From Synchiropus splendidus (taxonomy: Eukaryota; Chordata; Actinopteri; Syngnathiformes; Callionymidae), in assembly GCF_027744825.2 (NCBI RefSeq), contig NC_071351.1, positions 13,591,001 through 13,655,000 on the forward strand: a stretch of DNA of 64,000 nucleotides, given 5' to 3'. Shown here piece after piece: positions 1-9,942 of this stretch. Both the position numbers and the translations under genes were made by a program. Position 1 is the stretch's first letter, and every line of letters starts with the position of its first letter. Under the pieces are notes generated by a model. That model was given only the letters and a program-made list of their open reading frames with translations. It ran no database searches and was not told where the DNA came from.

Positions 1-35
1 CGTACTGCAGGCGCCCCATCGACGAGCCCAGCTGA
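1..35 (+). CDS. Possible 3' terminal coding fragment of an upstream gene (ift122 by synteny)
   Basis: Reading from base 3, the first codons give YCRRPIDEPS and then TGA at 33-35. The C-x-R-R-P-I look is like the last half of a zinc-binding CPxCR motif, but only ten residues are visible. In human, IFT122 lies just upstream of RHO in the same orientation, and the rest of this window follows that order, so ift122 is a reasonable guess. The sequence alone does not prove it, and the frame could be chance. Confidence 0.3.
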   Translation, partial: YCRRPIDEPS

Positions 36-430
36 GGGCGACTCAACAAGACGGTCATCAATTCAACCCACCCCGTCGGTGAAGTGGGTGTTTGTGCTGA
101 CACCAGCACACGTCGCATCAACCCAACTGGATTGTTGGGATCAGATTACCTCACGCCGCCGTCAATTTCATCATGAAACAACTAAAATTATTAATATATG
201 AAGACTGTTTTTAGCCTCTCAAGTTTTTAACGTTTACATCGGCACCGGCTGCCTTTTAAAGAATACCCCGTTCATAACCGTGTACATTTGGAGTGTGTTT
301 TTAAACAGATTATTATGTGTGAGTCAGCTGCAGTTGTTGTGACCTTGAAGTAAAGTCATTGTTGCTTTTTAATCCTTTTTAAAATTTGCTATGAACTTAA
401 AAAAAAATAAACATTTTTTTAAAATTCCCT
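36..430 (+). other. 3'UTR-like stretch with polyadenylation signal
   Basis: No gene is seen here. The stretch turns AT-rich and holds AATAAA at 406-411 followed by a T-rich segment, as expected at the 3' end of a plus-strand transcript. Assigning it to the upstream gene is inference. Confidence 0.3.
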
Positions 431-909
431 GTTAAACTTTTTCTCCCTCTGAGTTGAAACTTTTGGGATTTGTGTCGGCAGCAGCAGCAGGATGCCTCAG
501 TGGTTCTGATTACATTTAAGGGTATAAATGGAGCTCTTCATTATGTGTTTTTTTTAAGGGATTAAGCTCCATGGATGCAAATAAGTGGAATTGCAGCCCG
601 AGTTTCATTTGCAGTCTGTCGGCCTTGAATCAGCGGCCGCTTGCTCTCATCTCCTGCTGATGATGCATTGATACGTGTGACAGTAATGATGGGTTTGGCC
701 GGCGCCGCAGCTGTAACCCCGGACCCTGAAAATGCTGAACGTATTGTTGCTATTTCTGGAGGCTGTGTGAGTGTGGGCGACTCTGTGTGTGTCTTAATTC
801 CATCTTAATCCCGCCGGACTCTTAAAAGGTGCCTCACTCCCTCAGGGGGCTGCACTCTCACATCCACTCTCCCCCTCTGTGAAGTGTGTGTCCCGGAGGA
901 TAGCTCACC
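370..909 (+). promoter_or_regulatory. exorh upstream region with OTX/CRX-type sites and TATA-like box
   Basis: TAATCC, the core site of OTX/CRX photoreceptor and pineal homeodomain factors, occurs at 370-375 and 806-811, and in reverse (GGATTA) at 559-564. The two proximal sites share the longer form CTTAATCCC. A TTAAAA box at 822-827 lies about 85 bases before the ATG and could act as the TATA element. The ATG at 910 sits in a good context (CTCACC before ATG). Known exorh genes are driven in the pineal by OTX-family factors. Which of these sites is used here is not shown. Confidence 0.4.
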
Positions 910-1270
910 ATGAATGGCACAGAAGGACCCAACTTCTATGTCCCTATGTCCAACAAGACGGGGCTGGTACGCAGCCCCTTCGAGTTCCCTCAGTACTACC
1001 TGGCCGAGCCCTGGAAGTACTCGCTGGTGGCGGCGTACATGCTCTTCCTCATCGTCACCGCCTTCCCCATCAACTTCCTCACTCTCTACGTCACCGTCCA
1101 ACACAAGAAGCTGAGGACACCGCTGAACTACGTGCTCCTCAACCTGGCGGTGGCTGATCTGTTCATGGTGGTGGGCGGCTTCACGGTCACTCTGTACACG
1201 GCCCTGCATGGATACTTCAAATTGGGGGTCACTGGCTGCAACATTGAGGGATTCTTCGCCACGTTGGGAG
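910..1270 (+). CDS. exorh: exorh exon 1
   Basis: Encodes the N-terminus through TM3 start: [20 protein letters not shown]1, TM2 with NLAVADLF, and [13 protein letters not shown] with C110 and E113. It ends TTGGGAG before GTAAGA, phase 1. The ATG was chosen because [12 protein letters not shown] is the universal rhodopsin start. Confidence 0.95.
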
Positions 1271-2795
1271 GTAAGAGATGATTCAAAAACTTTTTTTTTT
1301 CTGGCCTGGTTCAACTTCTTTCTGACGCAGGAGAGATCGGCTTGTGGTCTCTGGTGGTGCTGGCGATCGAGCGCTTCATTGTGGTCTGTAAACCCATGAC
1401 CAACTTCCGCTTTGGAGAGAAGCATGCCATCGCAGGCCTGGCGTTCACCTGGATCATGGCCTTGACCTGTGCTGCTCCGCCTCTGTTTGGATGGTCCCGG
1501 TACTGCCTCATTGCTTGTAACCTTCTCAGCAACATTAAGGGTCGAACTTTCTTACAATTTTATTCCGTTATTTTCTGCTGTGCTGCTGCAGGTACATCCC
1601 GGAGGGAATGCAGTGCTCCTGTGGAATTGACTACTACACTCCCAAACCGGAGATCAACAACACCTCATTCGTCATCTATATGTTTGTCCTCCACTTCTGC
1701 ATCCCTCTCTTCATCATCTTCTTCTGCTACAGCCGGCTGCTCTGCACCGTCCGAGCGGTAAGACCGGCCCGGTATTACGACCAGCCGGGCTGAACCTTGT
1801 TTATCTTTAAGAAGATAGAGCCTGTATATCACGCGTCGACCGAAGGAGAGGGGGGCAGCGAGTCTCTGGAGACCTGAGGGATTTAGAGGCTCAAGGACGC
1901 TTCAGGAGGGCAGATCTGTGCCAACATGGCGGCTCACGACCTCCAGCTGGAGACAGACTGCCGACTCACTGTGTCGCCCTGTGACCTCATTAATAATGGA
2001 GCTCACATCATTTATTCATAACCATGAAGAGATTTAAATAAAGGAGCAGTTCTTACAGTGACTGAAGCAGAACTGGAGAATCCGCCTGGTCCGATCATTG
2101 CATCAGGTCTGTGTATCAAGGTTGATGGTGTTACTACAGCAGGTTTCAAATGGCTGTGGAACGCACTCTCCACTGTGCACCTTTGACAAGCGAGAGGATC
2201 AGAATAGTCAGAGCAGCCAGAGTCAACTTTTGGGTGTTAGTCAGCTGATTAAAAGGTTTGTTCGCGGTAATCCTCGTTTACATTCCTGTGTCACATTGAC
2301 TTCTGTGTTTGCATTCGGATCACAGATTAGCGTCTGTGTGTGTGTGTGTGTGTGTGTGTGTCTCCAGGCGGCGGCTCAGCAGCAGGAGTCTGAAACGACC
2401 CAGCGAGCCGAGCGAGAGGTGACTCGCATGGTCATCGTCATGGTGATCTCCTTCTTGGTGTGCTGGGTGCCGTACGCCAGCGTGGCCTGGTACATCTTCG
2501 CCAACCAGGGCACGGAGTTCGGACCAGAGTTCATGACGGCGCCGGCCTTTTTCGCCAAGAGCGCAGCCCTGTACAACCCTATCATCTACATCCTGCTCAA
2601 CAAACAGGTGCGTGGTGGCCTCCAGGCGAGCGCGATGTCGGAGCCTGTGATGTGACTGTGTGTCTCCTCCAGTTCCGAAACTGCATGATCACAACGGTCT
2701 GCTGTGGGAAAAACCCGTTCGGAGACGAAGACGCCTCCACCGTGTCCAAAACCCAGACCTCATCACTGTCATCCGGCCAGGTGGCCCCAGCTTGA
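910..2795 (+). CDS. exorh: Exo-rhodopsin (extra-ocular, pineal rhodopsin), five exons
   Basis: Joined exons 910-1270, 1331-1499, 1592-1757, 2368-2607 and 2673-2795 give 352 residues. The first four exon lengths (361, 169, 166, 240) equal those of human RHO. The product is a seven-helix, Gq/Gt-type opsin that binds 11-cis retinal in the disc membrane. Visible key residues (bovine numbering) are N2 and N15 glycosylation sites, D83, counterion E113, E122, the C110-C187 disulfide, E181, W265, the Schiff-base lysine K296 in FFAKS, NPIIY, palmitoyl CC near 322, and the VAPA ciliary-targeting end. The ERY motif reads ERF. Teleost visual rho has no introns, so an intron-bearing copy next to plxnd1 is best called exorh. 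A visual rho of a non-teleost ray-finned fish is the alternative. Introns 1 (60 bp) and 4 (65 bp) are close to the minimum size. Confidence 0.93.
1331..1499 (+). CDS. exorh: exorh exon 2
   Basis: The acceptor is GACGCAG. It encodes [15 protein letters not shown] (E122 and the ERF variant of the D/ERY switch), TM4, and PPLFGWS. It ends in phase 2 before GTACTG, and the split arginine codon is completed by the first base of exon 3. Confidence 0.94.
1592..1757 (+). CDS. exorh: exorh exon 3
   Basis: Encodes the second extracellular loop [16 protein letters not shown] (E181, C187), TM5, and the start of the third cytoplasmic loop ([11 protein letters not shown]). It ends phase 0 before GTAAGA. 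Confidence 0.94.
2333..2362 (+). repeat. TG microsatellite at exorh intron 3 acceptor
   Basis: About fourteen TG units run to within five bases of the acceptor AG of exon 4, standing where the polypyrimidine tract normally is. Confidence 0.9.
2368..2607 (+). CDS. exorh: exorh exon 4
   Basis: Encodes [22 protein letters not shown]6 with [10 protein letters not shown], and TM7 with [14 protein letters not shown] (retinal-binding lysine). Its acceptor is preceded directly by a TG repeat instead of a normal pyrimidine tract. The donor is CAAACAG before GTGCGT. Confidence 0.94.
2673..2795 (+). CDS. exorh: exorh exon 5 and stop
   Basis: Encodes the C-terminal tail from [20 protein letters not shown] to SSGQVAPA and TGA at 2793-2795. 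It has the two palmitoylation cysteines, a Ser/Thr-rich kinase region, and the VxPx ciliary signal. The tail is four residues longer than in human RHO. Confidence 0.93.
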   Translation, partial: FRNCMITTVCCGKNPFGDEDASTVSKTQTSSLSSGQVAPA

Positions 2796-3290
2796 CCCCT
2801 GGTGCCTTCAACCCTGCCTCCTCCTTCTTGTCTGTGTCCCATCAAGCAACATGAGTCAAAGCTCAAGTGAAGCGCCCAAAAGCTCTGAGCAAAGCAGTGT
2901 TTTTTTTTGTTTCCTGAAATGATCAAAAACAATATCACAACAACACTCAGTGGGGTAAACAAGAGCAGAAACAAAAGCTGGAAGAGAACCAGTCGCGGCG
3001 TTGTTTGATTTTCGCTCATTATGTTTCCTTGGAGGGAGAATCTCTGGTGTGCACCATCCACCGACATAAATATTCATGTTCATCTGAATGTAGAAACATT
3101 ATTGTGCACAATATTGTATTTCTTGGAAGTAAAGCAAATAGTGAGTGTTTGCGTCTCTTTGTTGAATTCCATATTCATCTCACATGAGTCGAGATCGACT
3201 GTGTTGCGTTGACTTTAAATAAGGAGCGATGAGGCCTGGGGGAATTAGGAGAATAATTATCATGTGAAAATAAACGAAAATAACAGAAAA
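2796..3290 (+). other. exorh 3'UTR with candidate poly(A) signal
   Basis: No further exon is seen after the exorh stop. The first good AATAAA is at 3269-3274, giving a 3'UTR of about 490 bases if used. This is inferred from the signal only. Confidence 0.45.
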
Positions 3291-3749
3291 TGTAGGAAAA
3301 ATGAATCCAATCCAAATTAAGTGATACATGAACAAATCACCAAAATATAACAACAAATGACAAATATTGTAATCTCAATATAATTATCATAATAACAATA
3401 AAAAAGGGAAGTTATTAAAGATATTTCACAAAATCTAAATTATATAAAATAGAAATATTCAAATGAAGAAAAATAAATAAAAAATAAAGATATAACTGAA
3501 GAATAACTAAAAATCTTCATCCAAAAAATATGAAATAGATACATTTAGATATATAATAATTATTATTGTTTGTTATTGTATGTCTAATTCTTCAATTGTG
3601 CACTAAAATGATAAAATTTATATCATAAAAGCCACAATATTTAACTTATTTCAGCCAAAGAAAAGAAGTTATATGTGTAATTCACACGCTAAAAGATCAG
3701 CCATCAGCGGCGTCATGGGTTCTGCAGCGTCTCTCATCTATTGACCAGT
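3291..3749. other. AT-rich intergenic spacer
   Basis: Strongly AT-rich sequence with many short A and T runs and no open frame or RNA gene that I can recognise. It ends where the large inverted repeat begins. Confidence 0.6.
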
Positions 3750-5312
3750 GATGCTTCTTTCCATTTCAAACCAGCCAATCAGAACCATCCAAAGTTTCCC
3801 GCCATTTTTTCAGTTCCCGTCCCCTGCTTCCCCTCTCAGCCAATCCGCATCAAGCTTCTTAAGCAGCTCACCTGCTTTGCGTTTGCTCATTACTCTCTTG
3901 AGTTTGAAGCCACCACAGCCTCTGCTTGACTTGTGGGTTCTTTGTTTCCTTTCCCACCTGTCGTGTGTTTGACCTGACTGGACCGAGCTCTCGAGGATCC
4001 CTGGAAGCTGAGCTAAGTGCTTTGTCGGGTCAAGCTTTTCTCATCTCAAATGTCTCCTAAACTGCACTCGACTGACTGACTGACTGAAATGACTCATCAT
4101 AACCTCCATTGACTCGCAACACTCGGCGCGAACGTCAAACCGTTACCTACACAAGCGAAATATCAAATGAAGCTTCATTTGTTGTTAGTCACGTGATTTC
4201 TTCCGCTTCGACTCGTGCTGTAAAAACGTGCTGCGCTGTCACTGGTGTTGATTCTTCTTCATCCTGTTGTATCTGCTGGAAGATGTTGGCTAGTCTCACT
4301 CTACACCACAGCTGCCAGTCTGCTTCCTGAGAGACCAACTGGACCAACTCTCCCCTGCCTCTGGACCACCAGGCTCTGATGGTCACACCGGACAGCTCAC
4401 CTCACGCTGGGTTTATCTCTAGAATTCCTCACTGAGTCTTCCTGTGAAGCTAATCTGTGCTGCTCTCTACTGCCCTCTAGATCCTTGGGGAAGCCTCCTG
4501 GATCCACTGGAGGTTCTTCTCTCCAACATCCCAGGAATCAACACTCCACTTGTTCTCCTCAGTGACTCTAACACAGGTGAGTCCACCTTTTACATTCCTT
4601 CCTTTCCTCAAACTCCTTTGCAGCGAACGAACCAACTGCTTTTCTTTGCACAGCTGCACCGATGAACTGAAGGTCATCCTCCATGGCTCTCAGCTGAGAT
4701 CTGGTCCATCTGTAGCTACAGTTGAGTATCTGGCTTCAAACTTGTATTGAAGGGGTAGTAAAGTATAAGTACTGACGGTAGTATCCTTCAACCTGCAGGC
4801 TCAAGAGCACGCTGGAAGAACCCAACACTGATGCAGTTCAGCATCCACTGTGGTTTGATCCTTCACACACAACCAGTACCAGTGTCGTAGCAGCAGACTG
4901 GTCTCTCCCTCTTCTGTCACTGCAGACGCCCAGGTCAAAGTTCAGCTGACCAAACTGCTGGGAGATGACTTGATGTACTGACTTGCCGCCAGATTGGCAT
5001 TAAAGTGGACGTCTGCAGTGATGTGGAGCCACCTGGGGCAACATTCTGTTCATTTCCACAGTGAAACTATTGAGTTTCAACCTGATCTATTTCCAGGAGT
5101 TCTTGGATGTCCTGAGTCTGACATTGATGGGGAGTGAGGAGCGCCACCTACTGCACACTGGCGACACAGAGGTGGAGTCAGTTGGACAAGACCTCGTCCC
5201 GTCTAGCTCCACCTGCTCACTGAGCTTCTTCCACAGTGAAGTATGATGGTGACTATAAGGAGTTCTTCCAGCTCATTTCAAATACTAGCTCTTCACCTTT
5301 TATTCCAGTCCA

Positions 5313-5410
5313 GTGACTCTGGACCAAAGCCAGTCCTGGATTGGTGACTTGAACCTTGAGGAACCAGAAGTTCCCAGCACCTTCAACACCATCCAGGCCA
5401 CCACTGCGGA
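5313..5410 (+). other. Exon-like block, left arm
   Basis: Open block after a TTTTATTCCAG acceptor-like sequence, reading SQSWIGDLNLEEPEVPSTFN and on to ATTAECGEQ. The mirror block in the right arm stays open with similar residues. I do not recognise the protein. It could be a captured exon or part of an element's own gene. Confidence 0.3.
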
Positions 5411-6262
5411 GTGTGGAGAGCAACAGTCTAGTGGCCTGCATCATGGACTCTTCCTGATTGAGCTTCTGTTTGATGTCTGGACTCCACCTGGAGGATCTTC
5501 TCCCCAACATTCCAGGAATCAACGGTCCACTTGTTTTGACTCCATCCTTTCCTATCTCGCCGACCTCAAACTCAAATGTTCATGACATCTTTCCTAGGAC
5601 CTGCTCAGCATCTCAACTGTGGGCTGCTTCTGTGATGGACCTGGTGTTTCTCAGCCAATGTAGACCTCTCCTTCTATGGTGACGAATAATGATGTTGGCC
5701 TCAGAGTGGACCCCAGGAGGATCAGAGACTGCAGCACTGATCCTGGTCTGGACTGACTACATGAAACTTGAGTGTCAAAACTGGAGTGGCTGAGCTCCAG
5801 ACAAGCATTTCCTTCTCATCAGCCAAAACTCGGTCAGAGGGGAAAACAAGATCTGTCAGGTAGGTCACTGCTCAATGCTGCAGAGTGAAATCCCGTCTTC
5901 TGGTGACATTCTTCTCCTGGCTGTGATGAGCAACTCTGTCCTGATGGTTTCTCCGGCTTCATTTTGGTTCCAGGTTTGAGTCCCATCTCGGGTGGTCTTG
6001 AAGAACATACCAGTTTCTTCCACCAAGAACTGAAGTAGACTGAAACTGCTGTTGTGGTTCTTCTGTCATTGAATCTCCTGTGGTGAAAGTCTTGTCTTCT
6101 CTGCTCCTGTTGTGTCCTGCCCCAGTAGACTAAGAATTTCCAAAAAGTGAAGGTGAGTCCATACTTGCTTCCTCCACTATTCTTTCCTCAATTTCAATTC
6201 ATTCCTCAATATTTGGACGGTGGTCCACACATGGCTCCTCTCACGCCTCTTTGTCGTTACAG

Positions 6263-6330
6263 AGGAACAGGTGGATCCAAATGGAGTCCTGTTTGACTGG
6301 CAGCTTCAGCAGCAGCTTCTATTTGAATAA
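6263..6330 (+). other. Exon-like block after TTACAG, left arm
   Basis: A CGTTACAG acceptor-like site leads into an open reading EEQVDPNGVLFDWQLQQQLL that ends in a stop after FE. The mirror copy in the right arm has the same acceptor and nearly the same residues. No family is recognised. Confidence 0.3.
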
Positions 6331-6659
6331 AGGACTTTGATTCTGAGGTGCACAGGTCTGTTACTGTGGTCAAATGTCTTCATGTGTTTTTACCTCCAAG
6401 TACTGGAGTATAAATCCTCACTGCAGTTGCTTCTGTACTCTGGTACTGTTTCACATGGTATATTTATTCACATTGATGTCTTGTGCAAAACTGGCTGCTG
6501 AGTCAGCGTTTGAAACCATGTTCATTCAACATTTCTCATTGTTTAACAGCAGGTCTGAACCTTGGTCCGGTTGCCATCTTCAAACCGTCTGCTGCGTGAT
6601 GACCCGGGTCACTGAGCTCTTCCAAACATAACTTTGTCTCTTCTATATCCAATGATTCA

Positions 6660-6760
6660 TTACTGTGTATCAATGATATCAAAGGTTTGGGGGCCAAATA
6701 CTGAGCCTTGTTGAACTCCACTCTCACGGCTCTGGTGCTGCTTCCAAGGTTCAATACAGT
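6660..6760 (-). pseudogene. Reverse transcriptase motif fragment, left arm
   Basis: The minus strand reads SGVQQGSVFGPQTFDII, which resembles the GVPQGSVLGPLLF motif of non-LTR reverse transcriptases. The surrounding frame breaks soon. The same motif is found mirrored in the right arm near 11940-12005. Confidence 0.45.
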
Positions 6761-7039
6761 TGCAGTTCTGCTCTGTTCCACTTGAGTCACAGCAGGTTTC
6801 AACACACTCATGAGGTGATGACCTCTGGCTCCTAAACATGTTTTCACAACAGCTTCCTGGTCTCAGACTTGGAGCAACACTGAAGTACATCCATGCTCTT
6901 CATCCTCTCAGGTGTCAGTGATTTATTTATTTTTGTTTTGACAGTCCTGCTCTGTATACTTGATACTGCATTCACCATGTCCACTATCTCTTCCCTCTGT
7001 GGTAATATAACTAATATTTACTCATGTGCTCTTTGTTTG

Positions 7040-7260
7040 AATGCCTCGCACACCTCTCCACATCATCAGCAAACATGATCCATGACACTCCTCTCCAACC
7101 TCATCACCACAGCAAACAAGAGCTGAGCTCTGTCCTCATACATGTTCTTCACTACCCTCACATACTCCTCACTTCCTCCCACAGTAACTTCCTCTCTGAC
7201 GGCTGACATAGACTTTCTGGACAATGACAACTGCTGCAGCTCCCTGACCTCCATCCTGTC
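7040..7260 (-). pseudogene. Degraded non-LTR reverse transcriptase fragment, left arm
   Basis: The minus-strand translation contains EEYVRVVKNMYED, then QLLFAVVMRLERSV, and in a shifted frame WIMFADDVE. These follow the order of RTE-like LINE reverse transcriptases (a YVRVVxDMYED block, an FAVVMDRLTDEVR block, the FADD catalytic core). Pieces between them are missing and frames shift, so it is a dead relic. A further partial copy follows at about 7290-7400. Confidence 0.6.
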
Positions 7261-8268
7261 TTCAGTATTCTGAAATGGTTTTTGTCAGGTGACTGGCATG
7301 AACACTTTTGCATCCTCCACATCATGGTCCATGACTCTCCTAGCACTCTTGTCTCTTGCTCCTCACCCATGTCTTCATACACTACACTCACATCCTCAAC
7401 TTGTAGCACACCATCTATGTCCTCAATGCCAACATCTATGCTGCACCTTTCTCGAAGTCTTGTCGTGTTCGAAGCTCAAACTGAACTTTGTCTTGTCATT
7501 TTGGGTGAATGAAAGGTCCTATAGCCAGACCAGCTGAGGACCACTGCTCTTCAGCTGATGGTCACCTCTTGTTTTCTATTTCCTTGCATTTAGACACTTG
7601 TTTCTTCATCCTGCTCCTTTTCTGACCATTCTCTTCTATGCAGTAGAATAAACTGAAATAAATGTAAAACATCTCATGTGATCTTCAATCTGCCTGTTGA
7701 ATTCAAAACACTATCATCCTGTCCTTTACATTCAGTACATTATGACTCTTCTGACCTGTTTGAATGCTGCTCCTCTTGTTTCCCATCCTGGGATCAATAA
7801 AGTGAATCTGTTTTGATAAAGAACCACCACACGAGAGTTTGAACTCATCGGTTCCCTTTGATTTTTTGTGACCGAGTAGTTTAGCAGAGCATCTTCCTGG
7901 TGTCTGTTACAGTTTTCATAAACTGCTTTGTCCACTGATCTTTGTACCATGTTGCATTGTCCACATTTCTCCCCTACGAAGCACAAATTACTTTGATGTG
8001 ATGGTGTTTAGATCACCAGGATTCTCATCTCATTTTGATTTTTGCTTCACTGCATTGAAGGGTGTTCAAGTTCAGCTGTAGAAGTTGCAGTGTTAACTGT
8101 GACCTTTGTTTTGGCATTTGGTCGATGTCTTGGTACTTATGTACTGACTTTTTCTTCTGTATGTAATGTACTTTATGTAGAGATTATCAGGAGCAGATAG
8201 TCTTGGTTTGTTCAAGCTGCTACATGCTTTGGAGTGAAATAAAGAGTGTTTTGTCATTTCTTCAATTT

Positions 8269-8337
8269 TGTTTTTTTTTCTTCTTCCCCTGTTGGTCATT
8301 GCTTTTTTTTCCCTTTTTTTCTTTTTTTTTTTTTTTT
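8269..8337 (+). repeat. Pyrimidine and poly-T tract
   Basis: Long T/C runs ending in a T run before AATAAAAACC. Only a short part (near 10583-10612 as A-rich) is mirrored in the right arm. Confidence 0.7.
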
Positions 8338-8781
8338 AATAAAAACCTTGGCTGTTGGAGGTACTTTCTCTTAAATGAGTCAATGCGCAAGTTGTATCTG
8401 TTCAGAGATGCTCTGTTTCCAGGTCTGATGGAGCAGCAGTGGACCTGCATGAACCAGTAGGTGTAGTTGTGGTATCTCAGGTTACAATCTGAATCCAGGT
8501 TTTTGTTCTTGTAATCGGGTCACAGGCCTGTATGTTCCTGGTGCCGTGGCTCTCTTCCACCACTGCGGTGACAGAGGAGATGCAGGACATCAGTGGAACA
8601 CTAAAGCGAATAAATGAAAACGCTTCTCTACCACTTGTCTCATTTTTGTCATCAGCACATGGATGTGGGTCCAACTGCACCCCAGTGCTGAAGTAATTGC
8701 TTTGGATGCAGAGTTGAACTGGTTCACAGTGGAGCAGAATGCAAGTGTTTCATGAAATATTTGGGACAAATGCAGCCTGAT

Positions 8782-8866
8782 GTCCTGGAGAAGTAGCTCA
8801 CTGAGATAAGTCTTCCCACAGTCATCTGTCTTCCCTGATAGACATGGGTTCAAGTCCAGGTTAAAG
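8782..8866 (+). repeat. tRNA-like sequence 1 (SINE-head type)
   Basis: A-box-like TAGCTCACTGAG at 8794-8805 and a B box GGTTCAAGTCC at 8847-8857, spaced as in a type II tRNA gene. The acceptor stem does not pair cleanly, so it is tRNA-like and not a functional tRNA gene. Confidence 0.45.
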
Positions 8867-8944
8867 TGACCTTTCCAAGGATTTTGAGTTTTCACCATGA
8901 CACTTTTTTCAGCCGATGACGATAGTTGCAGCCCGAGTGAGTTG

Positions 8945-9041
8945 CTCTGTGTGGCCAAGTAGCTCACTGGAGTAAACAGGTCTGATGCACAACAGTGCAG
9001 TCGACAGCTGCTCAGGTTCAAGTCCTGTCTGGGACACTTTT
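8945..9041 (+). repeat. tRNA-like sequence 2 with T-run
   Basis: A box TAGCTCACTGG at 8960-8970, B box GGTTCAAGTCC at 9015-9025, and a TTTT at 9038-9041 that could stop RNA polymerase III. Its mirror copy is at about 9616-9712 on the minus strand. Confidence 0.5.
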
Positions 9042-9117
9042 AGATGAGAGATGTTTTCTCTTTCAACCCAAATGTCTATGATAAATGTGCACAGAGCGCA
9101 GGACCAAATGTGACAGT

Positions 9118-9205
9118 GAACTGGTGGAGTGGATAGAGTCAGTGGCAATGTATAAACGCTCTGATGGGTGAAGCGTGGGTTCGAGTCCCACTCCCTCCAC
9201 CACTA
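9118..9205 (+). repeat. tRNA-like sequence 3
   Basis: A-box-like CTGGTGGAGTGG at 9121-9132 and a perfect B-box core GGTTCGAGTCC at 9178-9188. The T-stem pairs well (GTGGG with CCCAC). The middle contains GCAATGTATAAACGC, which recurs in the neighbouring unit. Confidence 0.5.
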
Positions 9206-9224
9206 GCTGGATATACAGTGGACT

Positions 9225-9332
9225 GGGGCAATGTATAAACGCCCCCCCCGTGTGGGTGGAGTGGACCATGTCAGTGGCACTGTATAAATGCCCTGATGTG
9301 TCGTGGGTTCGAGTCCCACTCCCTTCCCTGCA
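9225..9332 (+). repeat. tRNA-like sequence 4 at the palindrome axis
   Basis: A-box-like GGGTGGAGTGG at 9254-9264 and B box GGTTCGAGTCC at 9306-9316. Its 3' half lies in the roughly 72-base unpaired loop at the axis, so this unit is only partly mirrored. Confidence 0.45.
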
Positions 9333-9433
9333 AGCTTGAGTAGAAGTGAACTGTGGCAATGTTTAGGGCATTTATACAGTTATACAATACAGGTCCACTC
9401 CACCCACACGGGGGGCGTTTATACATTGCCCTA

Positions 9434-9540
9434 ATTCACTGTACATCCAGCTTGTGAGGGAGGGAGTGGGACTTGAACCCACGCTTCACCCGTCAGAGCG
9501 TTTATACATTGCCACTGACTCTATCCACTCCACCAGTTCA
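9434..9540 (-). repeat. tRNA-like sequence, mirror of unit 3
   Basis: Minus-strand copy: B box (as GGACTTGAACC) at 9469-9479 and A box (as CCACTCCACCAG) at 9525-9536. It matches unit 3 with few changes. Confidence 0.5.
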
Positions 9541-9615
9541 CTGTCACATTTGGTCCTGCGCTCTGTGCACATTTATCATAGACATTTGGGTTGAAAGAGA
9601 AAACATCTCTCATCT

Positions 9616-9712
9616 AAAAGTGTCCCAGACAGGACTTGAACCTGAGCAGGTGTCGACTGCACTGTTCTGCATCAGACCTGTTTACTCCAGTGAGCTAGTT
9701 GGCCACACAGAG
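9616..9712 (-). repeat. tRNA-like sequence, mirror of unit 2
   Basis: Minus-strand copy: B box at 9632-9642 and A box at 9687-9697, with the T-run as AAAA at 9616-9619. Confidence 0.5.
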
Positions 9713-9857
9713 CAACTCACTCGGGCTGCAACTATCGTCATCAGCTGAACAAAGTGTCAGAGGGAAAACTCAAAATCCTTGGAAAGGTCACTCCTATGTG
9801 GACTCGACTCGCATTCCGCTGCACTGTGAACCAGTTCAACTCTGCATCCAAAACCTG

Positions 9858-9942
9858 AGCACTGTGGTGCAGTTGAACCCAGGTCCATGCACTGACTGAG
9901 CCTCAGACACGTGCATCTTCCCCAGTGAGCCACGTCACCCTA
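9858..9942 (-). repeat. tRNA-like sequence 5, right arm
   Basis: The minus strand reads GTGGCTCACTGGGG as an A box (plus 9921-9933) and GGGTTCAACTGCACC as a degenerate B box. It appears to be related to unit 1 and lies at the expected mirrored side. Confidence 0.35.

Noticed and set aside
805..1425. 206-codon minus-strand frame over exorh exons 1 and 2
   Set aside because: Antisense shadow of the rhodopsin exons with low-complexity charged content and no family likeness.
8782..9332. Functional tRNA genes
   Set aside because: The B boxes are good, but the acceptor stems do not pair and the A boxes are imperfect, so I call them tRNA-like.
9063..9748. Open frames containing GLEPT/GLEPE (minus 9063-9359 and plus 9473-9748)
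   Set aside because: GLEPE is the usual translation of an antisense tRNA B box. These frames run across the tRNA-like units and mirror each other, so they are not proteins.
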